Counted from the stretch's first letter, positions 33,246 to 41,844 are shown. The stretch: DNA of 64,000 bases from Salinimicrobium gaetbulicola (GCF_042676025.1 NZ_JBHTJP010000035.1:992001-1056000); one strand, 5' to 3'. Program-made: numbers and translations. The notes: generated by a model from the letters alone, not told the origin.

Positions 33246-35711
33246 ATGGCACAGGAAGATGATCACATATCAGATGTAGGCTCCACCTTTGATTTTAAAG
33301 GTTTTGTGCTGAAGGTTTTAAGTTACTGGCAATTGATCCTGGTTTCGATCGGGATAAGTCTGGCGGTGGCTTATTACAACAACGTACGCAAACTTCCGGT
33401 ATATCGACTGGGGAATTCCATCAGCATAAAAGATGATCAAAATCCTTTTTTTACTACCAATACGAGTTTGACCTTTAACTGGGGAGGAACTTCAGATAAA
33501 GTTAATACCGCCATAACCATTTTACGATCTCGTTCTCATAATGAGGAAGTGGTCGAGCGGCTTCAGTATTATATAGATTACAAACAGGACGGGGAGTATC
33601 AGCGGGTGAATGCCTACGGATTTACCCCTTTTAGGGTGGTTGCCGATAGTTCCGCGTTTCAGGCACAAGGCAATACATTTACCGTATTATTCAAAGATCC
33701 CGAAACCTTTACTTTAAGCACGAATTTTCCGGGAGAGAATGCCCGGGTGTTCAACTATGCCGCAAAGGAATATTCTTCGGTAGTTGTTGAAAAAGGAAAG
33801 TTCGAAAGAGATTATAAACTGAATGAGCATATAGATCTGCCATTTTTTAGTGGAAGGCTGATGCCTACAGATAAGGCACCGGTTATAGGAAAGCCCTTTT
33901 ACGTGCAGTTCAAACATTTTGACGGCACGGTTGGCAGGTTTAAAGGAGGTGTTTCTGTAAATCCCCAGGAAAGGGGTTCTTCTGTGGTAAATCTTTCCTT
34001 AGCAGGAAATAATAAGCCTGAAATTGTTGACTACCTCAATGGTACGGTTCGGGTGTTGAGTGAGAATATGCTTGAGCGAAAGAACCTGTTCGCTACCAAG
34101 ACCATCCGGTTCATAGATAGCAGCCTTGCCGTGAAATCTTTGGAATTGCAGACCGTAGAGGATGAGCTAAATAAATTCAGAAATGAAAATCAGATTATTG
34201 ATATTTCCGCCGAAACAGGCAAATTGAACACTAAGCTTACCACGCTTGAAGTTCGCAAGGAAGATATAAATCGTCAATTGGCCTATTTCCAGACCTTGGA
34301 AGACTATCTAAAGACCCGGGAGGATTATTCAGATGTGCCTGCACCTTCAGTGGCGGGAATAAGTGAAGGAAGCATTGTTAGCGGGGTCGGAAGGATTTTG
34401 ACCCTGGCAGAAGAAAGAAGGAAATACCAGTATTCGCTACAGGAAAATTCTCCTGTATTCGACAATATTGACCGACAGATAAACGCGGTAAAAGCGGTAT
34501 TATTGGAAAACATGGATTCTTCCCAGCGATTGCTTAGACAGGAGCTGCAGGAGATCAACCGTGATATTGCCATTGCAGAAGCCGAGATCAGAAAGCTTCC
34601 ACAGGAGCAGCAGGATCTTTTGAAGATCCAACGGAAATATTCGCTTAGCGAAAAAACCTATAACCTGTTTTTAGAGAAACGAAGTGAAGCCGGCCTGGTA
34701 AAGGCAGCCAATGTGAGTGATGTGATGGTGATCGATACCGCAAAGGATACCGGTGGCGGTCAAATAGGACCTAATACGCAGCTTAATTATGTGATGGCCC
34801 TTATGGTAGGAGGGCTTATTCCTCTTACATTCGTTTTCCTTCTGGTATTCTTGAATACGAACGTTCATAATGCACAGGAAGTAACAAGGCTATCACCAAT
34901 TCCGATCCTGGGATTGATCGGGAAAAGCAGACTGAGCACCAATCTGGCTGTTTTTGAGAAACCTAAATCGGCTATCGCGGAAGGTTTCAGGGGGCTGAGA
35001 TCCAGTCTCCAATTCATGTATAAGAAACATGGTGTTACCGGGGCAAAGACGGTTCTGATGACCTCTTCGGTTTCGGGTGAAGGAAAAACGTTCTGTGCCA
35101 TGAACCTGGCGACCGTTTTTGCTTTGAGTGAAAAGAAAACAGTCCTGGTAGGTGCCGATCTTCGTAAACCCAAGATCTTTGATGATTTCAAGATCAATAA
35201 CGACCATGGTATGGTGAACTACCTGATCGGGCAGGAAACGGTAGACGGAATTCTTCAAAAGAGTATGGTGCCGCATTTGGATGTGATTACAGCAGGGCCA
35301 ATTCCTCCAAACCCTTCCGAATTGCTTATGAATGAGCAAATGGATACCCTTATTGAAGAGCTCAAAAAGCGTTATGATTATATCATTATGGATGCTCCCC
35401 CGATCGGGGTGGTGGCAGATGCACTTAACCTGGTCAAGTATGCCGATGCTACTCTTTATTTGGTGCGTCAGGATTACACCAAACGTGGAATGCTCGAGGT
35501 GATCAATGAAAAATACATGAAAGGGGAGATCAAGAATATCAGTTTTGTATTGAACCACTTCCAGCATAGCGCCAAATACGGTTATGGCTATGGCTACGGT
35601 TATGGCTATGGTTATGGCTACGGAAAGTACGCCCAGTACTATGGTATGGAACCGGGACCACGAGAAAAACTGAAAACCTGGTGGAGAAAGACCATGAGGA
35701 ATTTCGAATAA
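33246..35711 (+). CDS. wzc: Wzc-like polysaccharide co-polymerase and BY-kinase
   Basis: An 821-residue fusion of a chain-length determinant and a bacterial tyrosine kinase. Helix 1 is near residues 27-45 (SYWQLILVSIGISLAVAYY). A large periplasmic region with coiled coils runs to about residue 510, then helix 2 (VMALMVGGLIPLTFVFLLVF). The cytoplasmic kinase has Walker A VSGEGKTFCAMNLA, Walker A' VLVGADLRKP and Walker B DYIIMDAPPIG. The tail has eight consecutive Tyr-Gly pairs plus three further Tyr, the autophosphorylation cluster. It acts with Wza in capsule or exopolysaccharide export. Confidence 0.94.
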   Translation: MAQEDDHISDVGSTFDFKGFVLKVLSYWQLILVSIGISLAVAYYNNVRKLPVYRLGNSISIKDDQNPFFTTNTSLTFNWGGTSDKVNTAITILRSRSHNEEVVERLQYYIDYKQDGEYQRVNAYGFTPFRVVADSSAFQAQGNTFTVLFKDPETFTLSTNFPGENARVFNYAAKEYSSVVVEKGKFERDYKLNEHIDLPFFSGRLMPTDKAPVIGKPFYVQFKHFDGTVGRFKGGVSVNPQERGSSVVNLSLAGNNKPEIVDYLNGTVRVLSENMLERKNLFATKTIRFIDSSLAVKSLELQTVEDELNKFRNENQIIDISAETGKLNTKLTTLEVRKEDINRQLAYFQTLEDYLKTREDYSDVPAPSVAGISEGSIVSGVGRILTLAEERRKYQYSLQENSPVFDNIDRQINAVKAVLLENMDSSQRLLRQELQEINRDIAIAEAEIRKLPQEQQDLLKIQRKYSLSEKTYNLFLEKRSEAGLVKAANVSDVMVIDTAKDTGGGQIGPNTQLNYVMALMVGGLIPLTFVFLLVFLNTNVHNAQEVTRLSPIPILGLIGKSRLSTNLAVFEKPKSAIAEGFRGLRSSLQFMYKKHGVTGAKTVLMTSSVSGEGKTFCAMNLATVFALSEKKTVLVGADLRKPKIFDDFKINNDHGMVNYLIGQETVDGILQKSMVPHLDVITAGPIPPNPSELLMNEQMDTLIEELKKRYDYIIMDAPPIGVVADALNLVKYADATLYLVRQDYTKRGMLEVINEKYMKGEIKNISFVLNHFQHSAKYGYGYGYGYGYGYGYGKYAQYYGMEPGPREKLKTWWRKTMRNFE
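35577..35624 (+). repeat. (TAY-GGN)8 repeat coding for the Tyr-Gly tail of Wzc
   Basis: Eight consecutive Tyr-Gly codon pairs, 48 bases, followed by three more Tyr codons within the next 27 bases. The near-identical 6-base units could change number by replication slippage. Confidence 0.9.
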
Positions 35712-35720
35712 GCTTCGGAA

Positions 35721-37436
35721 TTACCTCTTATTCAAAATTAGGGCGGTATTGAACCATTGCCAGATATGGAAACTGCTTTCATTGTTTCCCTGCAGATAAC
35801 TTTCCCATTCTTTTTTTATTTCCTGATGGTTGAACCAGGAAGAGAATTCTGAACTCTTTAAACTCTCCAGTTCAGTCCATACAACCTCTTTCAACTCATT
35901 CCCCAGCCACTCTCGTTGAGGTGTTTGCAAAGGCCTTTTTGGAGCGTAAGTAATATCCTCAGAAACCAAAGGTTTTAAGATCTCTCTCAGCATATATTTT
36001 TGAGTATTCCCCTTGATCTTGAAGTGATCTGGCATACTGAAAGCGAATTCCACCAGATTATGGTCCAGAAAAGGTTCTCTTAGCTCAGTGCTGTAAGCCA
36101 TCGATATCCGGTCATTGAATCGAAGCGCTCTGGGGATCTTGGTATAGAACAGGTCCCGGTATTGCTTATTTTGAAGTTCATTTTTGAAAGGCTTTGAATA
36201 AACCGGTTTTTCTGCCAGTTTGGAGAAATCAGAAGATAGCGCCTCTTTTTTGAAAGCTGATTTGCTTCCGGTTCCCTGAATGACCCTGGTACTCTCTTTG
36301 GATAAGTAATAATCATAACCGGCCCATTGTTCATCCATTCCCTGCCCGTCCAATAACACTTTCACACCATCCATTTGGGCCTGCCGGAAAATTTTGGAAT
36401 ATGCCAGGGTAGGAATGCCTCCAAAGGGTTCATCCTGGAGATCAGCCATGGTCAGACATAAAGGCATTACTTCTGAAGCTGATAATTTTACTTTCTTCAA
36501 AGGATTTTGTGTCCGGGCTATCATTTTCTTCACCCATGGCAGTTCATCATATCTCTCGTCTCCGGTGTAGAAGGTATAGGCACTTATTCTACGCTTGTCT
36601 TCAAATAGATTCACCAGCGCGAGTAATAGAGAACTGTCTACCCCGCCGCTTAAGTTAAAAGCGACCGGTACGTCAGCTCTGAAGCGTAGTTTAATGCTCT
36701 CCTTTAAAAGCTCAAAATAGATTTCTTTAGCTTCTTCAAATGTATGATCGGGTTTACTTTTTGAGATGTTCGTCTCAAAATCATACCAGCGCTCAATGTT
36801 TAGCGTATCATTTGAAAATTCCAAATAATGACCTCCCGGTAATTGGTGGATATTCTTGAAAAAGGTTTCTTCAGGCATTCCATAAGTTCCGTAGGTAAAA
36901 TAGTTGGCCCAGACCTTTTCGTTGGTTGTATCATTTTTAGTAACCGCCTGAAGGGCCTTTATTTCACTGCTAAAATAGAAGTGTCCGCTTTTTTGGATAT
37001 AATAGAAAGGTTTAACTCCAAACCGGTCCCTGGCCGCGAAAAGTCTTTTTTCCCGATTGTCCCAAATGGCAAATGCGAACATGCCGTTGAATTTCTGAAG
37101 ACATTCCTTTCCCCATTTAATATATGCTGCCAGCAACACTTCAGTGTCTGAAACCGTTTTAAAATCATAAAAATGTTTCAGTTCTTCCCGCAGCTCTTTG
37201 TAATTATATACTTCCCCGTTAAAGCTTAAAAAATACCTTCCGGAATTGTCCTTAAAAGGTTCATTCGCCTTAGCGGAAAGGTCAATTATTGAAAGGCGAT
37301 TGTGCCCGATGGCCGCGAAACCTTTATCGACATAAGTCCCTGTGTGGTCAGGACCGCGATGTGCTTGCTGCCGAAGCATTTCACTGATAGCTGCCTCAGA
37401 AGGATCAGGGCCGATTATTCCCGCGATTCCACACAT
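35721..37436 (-). CDS. Asparagine synthase-like glutamine amidotransferase
   Basis: A 571-residue AsnB-type protein. The N-terminal class II amidotransferase domain begins MCGIAGIIG with nucleophile Cys2, and has HRGPDHTG, HNRLSIIDL and FNGEVYNY. The C-terminal synthetase has the PP-loop FNLSGGVDSSLLLALV. Homologs in polysaccharide clusters amidate sugar acids instead of making asparagine. Its start overlaps the CMP-sugar synthetase stop by one base (TAATG on the minus strand), so it probably modifies a sugar of this locus. It is the last gene of the minus-strand operon. Confidence 0.92.
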   Translation of the reverse strand: MCGIAGIIGPDPSEAAISEMLRQQAHRGPDHTGTYVDKGFAAIGHNRLSIIDLSAKANEPFKDNSGRYFLSFNGEVYNYKELREELKHFYDFKTVSDTEVLLAAYIKWGKECLQKFNGMFAFAIWDNREKRLFAARDRFGVKPFYYIQKSGHFYFSSEIKALQAVTKNDTTNEKVWANYFTYGTYGMPEETFFKNIHQLPGGHYLEFSNDTLNIERWYDFETNISKSKPDHTFEEAKEIYFELLKESIKLRFRADVPVAFNLSGGVDSSLLLALVNLFEDKRRISAYTFYTGDERYDELPWVKKMIARTQNPLKKVKLSASEVMPLCLTMADLQDEPFGGIPTLAYSKIFRQAQMDGVKVLLDGQGMDEQWAGYDYYLSKESTRVIQGTGSKSAFKKEALSSDFSKLAEKPVYSKPFKNELQNKQYRDLFYTKIPRALRFNDRISMAYSTELREPFLDHNLVEFAFSMPDHFKIKGNTQKYMLREILKPLVSEDITYAPKRPLQTPQREWLGNELKEVVWTELESLKSSEFSSWFNHQEIKKEWESYLQGNNESSFHIWQWFNTALILNKR

Positions 37437-38125
37437 TATTTTTGTTTCAGAAGTTGTTCTGCTGCTTCCCAGTCAGAAGGATTGTCAATATTGACATAGG
37501 CTGAACCAGTGGTGTCAATAAAGCCGATATTTTTCCCAAAAAGGGAATGTTGTTCCCGGAGCACTTCAGTTTTGGTCAAATAGATCGCGCCGTCCCTGTG
37601 GTAAGCTTTCGGAAGGTCCTGTCTTCGTGAAATGATCTCGCTTTCTCCCGTAGCGAGCTTTAATCCTCCGTTTTTTTCTTCAAATACCCAATGCGGATTA
37701 TAATCATCCGGTACTTCACGAACACTTACCAGGGAATCATAATTACCTTCTGAAAATCTGGTAATAGCTTCATCTATAAGTCCGGCCTTCCTGAATGGCG
37801 TGGTAGGCTGTAGCAGGCAAACCGCATCAAATTTTTCACCCTTTTCCTCAAAAAAATCAAGGGCGTGCAGGATCACGTCCAGGCTGGGTGTATTATCCCC
37901 GGCCAATTCTTTAGGTCTCAGAAATGGAACTTTCAGTCCTATTTTCTTTGCGGTTTTAACGATATTCTCATTATCAGTGCTCAGGATCACTTTTGTAAGC
38001 AATTTAGATGCTTTCGCTGCTTCAAAGGTATACTGTAATAATGGTTTTACCCCTAGTGGCTTGATGTTCTTTCCGGGTATGCCTTTACTGCCCCCGCGGG
38101 CGGGAATGAGTCCGAGTATTTTCAT
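37436..38125 (-). CDS. CMP-nonulosonate synthetase (NeuA/PseF/LegF family)
   Basis: A 229-residue cytidylyltransferase that activates a nonulosonic acid (sialic, legionaminic or pseudaminic) with CTP. The signature LIPARGGSKGIPGKNIKPL is at residues 5-23, with KVILSTDNENI and LLQPTTPFR further on. The start at 38125 is chosen because codons upstream (to 38188) run through a dispersed repeat. The hydrolysing epimerase of the same pathway is two intact genes upstream, but no NeuB-type synthase is present. Confidence 0.92.
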   Translation of the reverse strand: MKILGLIPARGGSKGIPGKNIKPLGVKPLLQYTFEAAKASKLLTKVILSTDNENIVKTAKKIGLKVPFLRPKELAGDNTPSLDVILHALDFFEEKGEKFDAVCLLQPTTPFRKAGLIDEAITRFSEGNYDSLVSVREVPDDYNPHWVFEEKNGGLKLATGESEIISRRQDLPKAYHRDGAIYLTKTEVLREQHSLFGKNIGFIDTTGSAYVNIDNPSDWEAAEQLLKQK

Positions 38126-38138
38126 TATAAATTGTGTC

Positions 38139-38160
38139 ACCTCGAGCGGAGTCGAGAGGT
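38139..38160. repeat. Short palindromic repeat (CTCGA-TCGAG type)
   Basis: ACCTCGAGCGGAGTCGAGAGGT, a stem CTCGA/TCGAG around GCGGAG. Sequences of this kind are dispersed in Bacteroidota genomes in my recollection; only one copy is seen here. Confidence 0.5.
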
Positions 38161-38171
38161 TGTTCAAATAT

Positions 38172-38192
38172 AGGTTTTTTACCCCCAACCCC
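38172..38192. repeat. Short palindromic repeat (CCCCC-GGGGG type)
   Basis: CCCCCAACCCCCTGAAGGGGG, an inverted repeat of five-base G/C runs, 11 bases from the preceding palindrome. Both lie between the CMP-sugar synthetase gene and the broken DUF559 gene. Confidence 0.5.
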
Positions 38193-38240
38193 CTGAAGGG
38201 GGCTATAAGTTTTCGTGCGAGACTTATATTGTGACCTTAT

Positions 38241-38635
38241 TTACTCTTTTGAGCGTTTAGAAAGGTATTTTATATTTTTATTGATTTCTTCTAATACCTG
38301 CTTAATATTATTCAGGATGTTTTGATTGGTGAAACGGATAACAGTGATGTTAAAGTCATGGAAAAGTTTAGTCCTGTCAGCATCATATGCCATTCGTTCT
38401 CGGTTTAAGTGATATGACCCATCTATCTCTATTACCAATCTGATCTCATGGGAGTAAAATCGGCAATGAATTGATTGATTGGATGCTGTCTTCGGAATTT
38501 TACTTTCATTTTTCTGTTTGATAAATAGCTCCAAAGGATTTTTTCTGTTTTTGTTTCTCTACCACGTAGATCCCTGGCCTGTTTATGGATGATCCAGGAG
38601 GCTCCGTAGAACATATTTTGTGATTCTTCCATCAT
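38241..38635 (-). pseudogene. DUF559 (restriction-endonuclease-like) gene with a frameshift
   Basis: Two overlapping frames make up one DUF559 protein. The N-terminal frame (from 38635) reads ARDLRGRETKTEKILWSYL and KFRRQHPINQFIADF, then leaves the family after Phe. The C-terminal frame continues exactly from YSHEIRLVIEIDGSYHLNRE to the end at 38241. One base is missing in the four-base A run at 38456-38459 (GATTTT-ACTCC on the coding strand; a fifth T restores the family sequence). The intact protein would have about 130 residues. It may be a true pseudogene or a homopolymer sequencing error. Confidence 0.8.
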
Positions 38636-38765
38636 TTAAATCTTATAAATCTATTTAAATTATCAGGAGCACACCTAAGGTGTTGAATTATATGAATTTA
38701 AGGATGGTTAAGCTTTGATTATAAATAAGGAATCCCGTTTAAGAACGTGGGATCAGGAAAAAAAC

Positions 38766-39575
38766 TCAAAAGTCCTCTATAGGGGATTTAGGGGTTATAG
38801 GTTTTTTTAGATCTCTTTTTTCCTTGTTCTTTAAATAGCGGGAGATCATTCCCTGTTCGAAATTCTTATAGATCTCGCGAATAACATAAGGAGTAACGTC
38901 TTTATTCCGGCACAGTCTGCCTGAGTCCTTTTGTTTCTTAGGAGTGATCTTTCCGGTTGCATATTCCTGAAGTATTTTGGGAAGAACCTTTCCGGCTTTT
39001 TTGATCACTTTATTTCCAATGTCGTGCATCGTGTCAGCAGGAGCCATATCCGGACGTAATTGATATAAAATGGCACCTTTATCTACATTCTCGGTAGCCA
39101 GGTGAATAGTAGCTCCTATGCATTCCGGTTCGTCGAACAGGTAAGGGTATAAATTGGTGGCTGAGCCTCTGTAATATGGTGAAAGTCCCAGATGAAGGTT
39201 GATTATACGATCTTTAAAATGGCTTAGTAAGGGCTCTTTGATAATAGAAGTTCCGAATAGAACGATAAGGTCAGGCGCTGTATCAGTTATAATTTTAAAG
39301 ATCTCTTCGTTATTTATACTTCCGTTTTGTACCTGAATTGAAGGAATCTTTTTAGTGAAGTCCAGGTATTCCCCAAAATACTTTTCCTCGCTTTCCGCGC
39401 GTGCCTTAAAATGATCGGCAAGAAATTGAGCGTCTTTCTTTCCGTAAGAAGATGTGTCCTGAATGTTTGGTGACTTATTTTCGGTAATTATCAGCGCTAG
39501 ATCCAGACTTTCTGCGAGAGAAGCCGCGATATAATTATGCCGAAGGCTATCGCTTGTGAGTAAGACTACTTTCAT
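38766..39575 (-). CDS. Formyltransferase-family protein
   Basis: A 269-residue protein with a formyl transferase N-terminal domain (PF00551 type). LIVLFGTSIIKEPLL is followed by the catalytic region INLHLGLSPYYRGSATN and ATIHLATENVDKGAIL. In surface-glycan clusters such enzymes N-formylate amino sugars from N10-formyl-THF. The start MKVVLLTSDSLRHN at 39575 is chosen over 39635. It overlaps the deacetylase gene by 29 bases. The last residues (PITPKSPIEDF) appear to be encoded by a dispersed repeat. Confidence 0.85.
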   Translation of the reverse strand: MKVVLLTSDSLRHNYIAASLAESLDLALIITENKSPNIQDTSSYGKKDAQFLADHFKARAESEEKYFGEYLDFTKKIPSIQVQNGSINNEEIFKIITDTAPDLIVLFGTSIIKEPLLSHFKDRIINLHLGLSPYYRGSATNLYPYLFDEPECIGATIHLATENVDKGAILYQLRPDMAPADTMHDIGNKVIKKAGKVLPKILQEYATGKITPKKQKDSGRLCRNKDVTPYVIREIYKNFEQGMISRYLKNKEKRDLKKPITPKSPIEDF

Positions 39576-40530
39576 TGCTATGCCATTTGCGCAGGAGCGG
39601 ATTAGTAAAAATATTTTTTCCGTTGAAAAGGTCATTTTTCCCTAATGGAAGATCGTTACAATCAAAACGGGAGAGCAGGAGGGAATCTTCCTGTAAACTT
39701 TTATTAGCGGCTCTTTCCATGGTAAAACCAAGTTTGAAACCTGCATTTTCTATTTCTTCGGAAATACCCCGGCATGCTTCATAGGAACCATACGGATAAC
39801 TGATGGTTTCTGAAATCTTTCCGAAATTTTCCATGAAAAATGATTGAGTCATTTTCAATTCTTTCCGAAGATCTTCAGAAGCAAGTTGCCCCAAAGGCAC
39901 ATGGGTGTGAGAGTGGGAGCCAAGAGATCCTTCACCATGCAGCTTCCCAAGCGTTTTCTTATCAAAATATAATTCCGAAGCGACTTTTTGTGCTTCAAAG
40001 AGAGCGTCAAAGAGCGGAGAAATAAAGTTTTCCTGTTCTTGCAGAGTCAATTTGAAGTTGAGCACATATTTTAGAATGGCGGTTCGTTCATCGTCATAGT
40101 TGTAATGATCGATAGCCTGCTTTTTTTCTTTATCTGAAAGGGGAGAAGTGTCTTTTTTTTCAAGGGCTTGCAGAATTTCTTCCGAGGCTAGTTGAGATCG
40201 CACCATATGGATCTTATGTACCAGGGAAACATTAGCCTCCTTAAAATTGGAAGTGTTAATGAAAAAGACCGCCGGAATGCCCATTTCATCCAATATGGGT
40301 TTGGCAAGCTCATATTGCTCCTTTAGTCCGTCATCAAAAGTGATAAGGATATAATTTTTATCAAATGATCTTCCGCGAAATTTCAGTAATTCCTCCTGAG
40401 AGATAAACTGTCCGTGTTTTGCCAGTTCTTCCAACTGCCTGCGGAATTTTTCAGGAGTAAGCCCGAATATACTGGGATACTTGGCTGAAAAGTCCTCGCG
40501 GATATAATGATAGTTGGAAACGATGAGCAT
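39547..40530 (-). CDS. Polysaccharide deacetylase family protein
   Basis: A 327-residue NodB-type carbohydrate deacetylase. The first motif is ILITFDDGLKEQYELAKPIL (TFDD, catalytic base and metal Asp), followed by GIPAVFFINTSNF. The metal His pair is in GSHSHTHVPLG, and SYPYGSYEACRG follows. There is no signal peptide, so it probably acts in the cytoplasm on a precursor. It lies between the hydrolysing epimerase and the formyltransferase, which fits removal of an acetyl group followed by another N-acylation. Confidence 0.88.
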   Translation of the reverse strand: MLIVSNYHYIREDFSAKYPSIFGLTPEKFRRQLEELAKHGQFISQEELLKFRGRSFDKNYILITFDDGLKEQYELAKPILDEMGIPAVFFINTSNFKEANVSLVHKIHMVRSQLASEEILQALEKKDTSPLSDKEKKQAIDHYNYDDERTAILKYVLNFKLTLQEQENFISPLFDALFEAQKVASELYFDKKTLGKLHGEGSLGSHSHTHVPLGQLASEDLRKELKMTQSFFMENFGKISETISYPYGSYEACRGISEEIENAGFKLGFTMERAANKSLQEDSLLLSRFDCNDLPLGKNDLFNGKNIFTNPLLRKWHSNESSLTHKR

Positions 40531-40533
40531 ATT

Positions 40534-40568
40534 TCAGTTGTCAGTTATCAGTTGTGGGTTGTCAGTTT
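40534..40568. repeat. TCAGTT-rich intergenic repeat, copy 1
   Basis: Near-tandem TCAGTTGT/TCAGTTATCAG units in the gap between the deacetylase and epimerase genes. It shares the 13-mer AGTTATCAGTTGT with the copy at 42994-43018. Confidence 0.65.
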
Positions 40569-40594
40569 TACTGTATTACAATCCCTACGGCGTT

Positions 40595-41752
40595 TTAATA
40601 CGTGATCGTCTTACTAAACGTAAGATCGGTAGTAGCAAGGATCTCTGCGATCTTCTCTCCTGAATTTCCATCTCCATAGATCCCGGAGGAAGGAAAATGT
40701 CCGTTTTTAATTACTTTTTTAACAGCTTCCAGGATTTCCTTACGATCGTAGTTCACGTCAACCACATTTTCAGCCCGGCACCTTCGATGTTGCCTGTTCC
40801 CAATGTTGATCACAGGTACTCCCAGGTAAGAACACTCCCGTATTCCGGCGCTGGAATTTCCTATAAGAGCCTTGGAATTCTTCAGCAATTTCAAAAAGTC
40901 GATAGGATCCATGTTCTTGAAAAAATGGATGTTTTCAGGTTTTTCCAATTCCCTGAAAGTCCTTATTCCATTTGAAGTTCCGTCTGAACCTGCATCAACA
41001 TTCGGCCAGAACCAGAAAGTGGGGTAATCTAATTCTTTAATAGCCCTGAGCGTTTCGGTGATATGCTTTTTTGACTCCTTATATTCGGTAGTGACCGGGT
41101 GCTGCATGACCACTATGTAACCGGTCTTCCAGTCTAATTTCTCACCCACCCCGCCGTATTTTTCGATAGGATCAAAATCCAGGTCAGGACTATTGGAAAT
41201 ATCTTTTGCAAGATCAATGGAAGGACAGCCGGTATTTAAAACTTTCGAAGGATCTTCTCCCAGTTTGATCACCCGCTCCCTTGCGTCATCAGAACTAACT
41301 AAATGCAGGTCAGCCAATTTGGTGTTGGAGTGGCGTACTTTTTCGTCGATACTGCCCGTGACCTCTCCGCCCTGAACATGGACGAGGGGAATATTTTGAT
41401 ACGCCGCAGCGATCGAGGTCGCGATGGTCTCGAACCTGTCGGCTATGGTAAGTACGGCATCCGGTTTCAGGTTATAGAAAACGTTGGTAAGCTCCATTAG
41501 ACCGAGCCCGGTAGTTTTGGCCATGGTAGTAGGATTTTCTCCTTCCAGTACCATAAATACCTTTGCCGCGATAGGGAAACCATCTTTTTCAATGAAATCT
41601 ACCGCGTTTCCATACCTGTCCAATAGTGCCGAACCTGCTATCACCAGCTGTAATTCAAGATCGGGATGGTTTTGTATAGCGGTCAAAGCCGTCTTGATCC
41701 TGCTGTAGGAAGGACGTGCGGTGACGACAACGCAGATTTTTCTTTTTTTCAT
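40595..41752 (-). CDS. UDP-N-acetylglucosamine 2-epimerase, hydrolysing (NeuC/LegG type)
   Basis: Converts a UDP-HexNAc to the free manno-configured sugar and UDP, the first committed step towards sialic or legionaminic acid. It has 385 residues. The N-terminal VVVTARPSYSRIKTAL, HVQGGEVTGSIDEKVRHSNT and C-terminal GNSSAGIRECSYLGVPVINIG are characteristic of the hydrolysing branch rather than WecB. It belongs to the minus-strand operon with the CMP-nonulosonate synthetase. Confidence 0.93.
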   Translation of the reverse strand: MKKRKICVVVTARPSYSRIKTALTAIQNHPDLELQLVIAGSALLDRYGNAVDFIEKDGFPIAAKVFMVLEGENPTTMAKTTGLGLMELTNVFYNLKPDAVLTIADRFETIATSIAAAYQNIPLVHVQGGEVTGSIDEKVRHSNTKLADLHLVSSDDARERVIKLGEDPSKVLNTGCPSIDLAKDISNSPDLDFDPIEKYGGVGEKLDWKTGYIVVMQHPVTTEYKESKKHITETLRAIKELDYPTFWFWPNVDAGSDGTSNGIRTFRELEKPENIHFFKNMDPIDFLKLLKNSKALIGNSSAGIRECSYLGVPVINIGNRQHRRCRAENVVDVNYDRKEILEAVKKVIKNGHFPSSGIYGDGNSGEKIAEILATTDLTFSKTITY

Positions 41753-41844
41753 GCAGATTGTTATTCCGGACTAAAGTACAAAAAAGTTGAGATGCTTTTG
41801 AATTGCTAAGCGATCGATTAAAGTGATTTATCAGGCGTGCCTTC

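Noticed and set aside
34893..35567. Open frame of 224 codons opposite the wzc kinase domain
   Set aside because: It is antisense to a conserved kinase domain, and its composition is a by-product of wzc codon use.
35577..35651. Tandem repeats considered as a CRISPR-like array
   Set aside because: The units are 6 bases, in frame, with no spacers, and encode the Tyr-Gly tail.
37800..38234. Plus-strand frame of 144 codons opposite the CMP-sugar synthetase
   Set aside because: It runs antisense through a conserved enzyme and then into a palindromic repeat.
40534..40568. TCAGTT repeats considered as a CRISPR array
   Set aside because: The units are too short and irregular, there are no regular spacers, and no cas genes are nearby.
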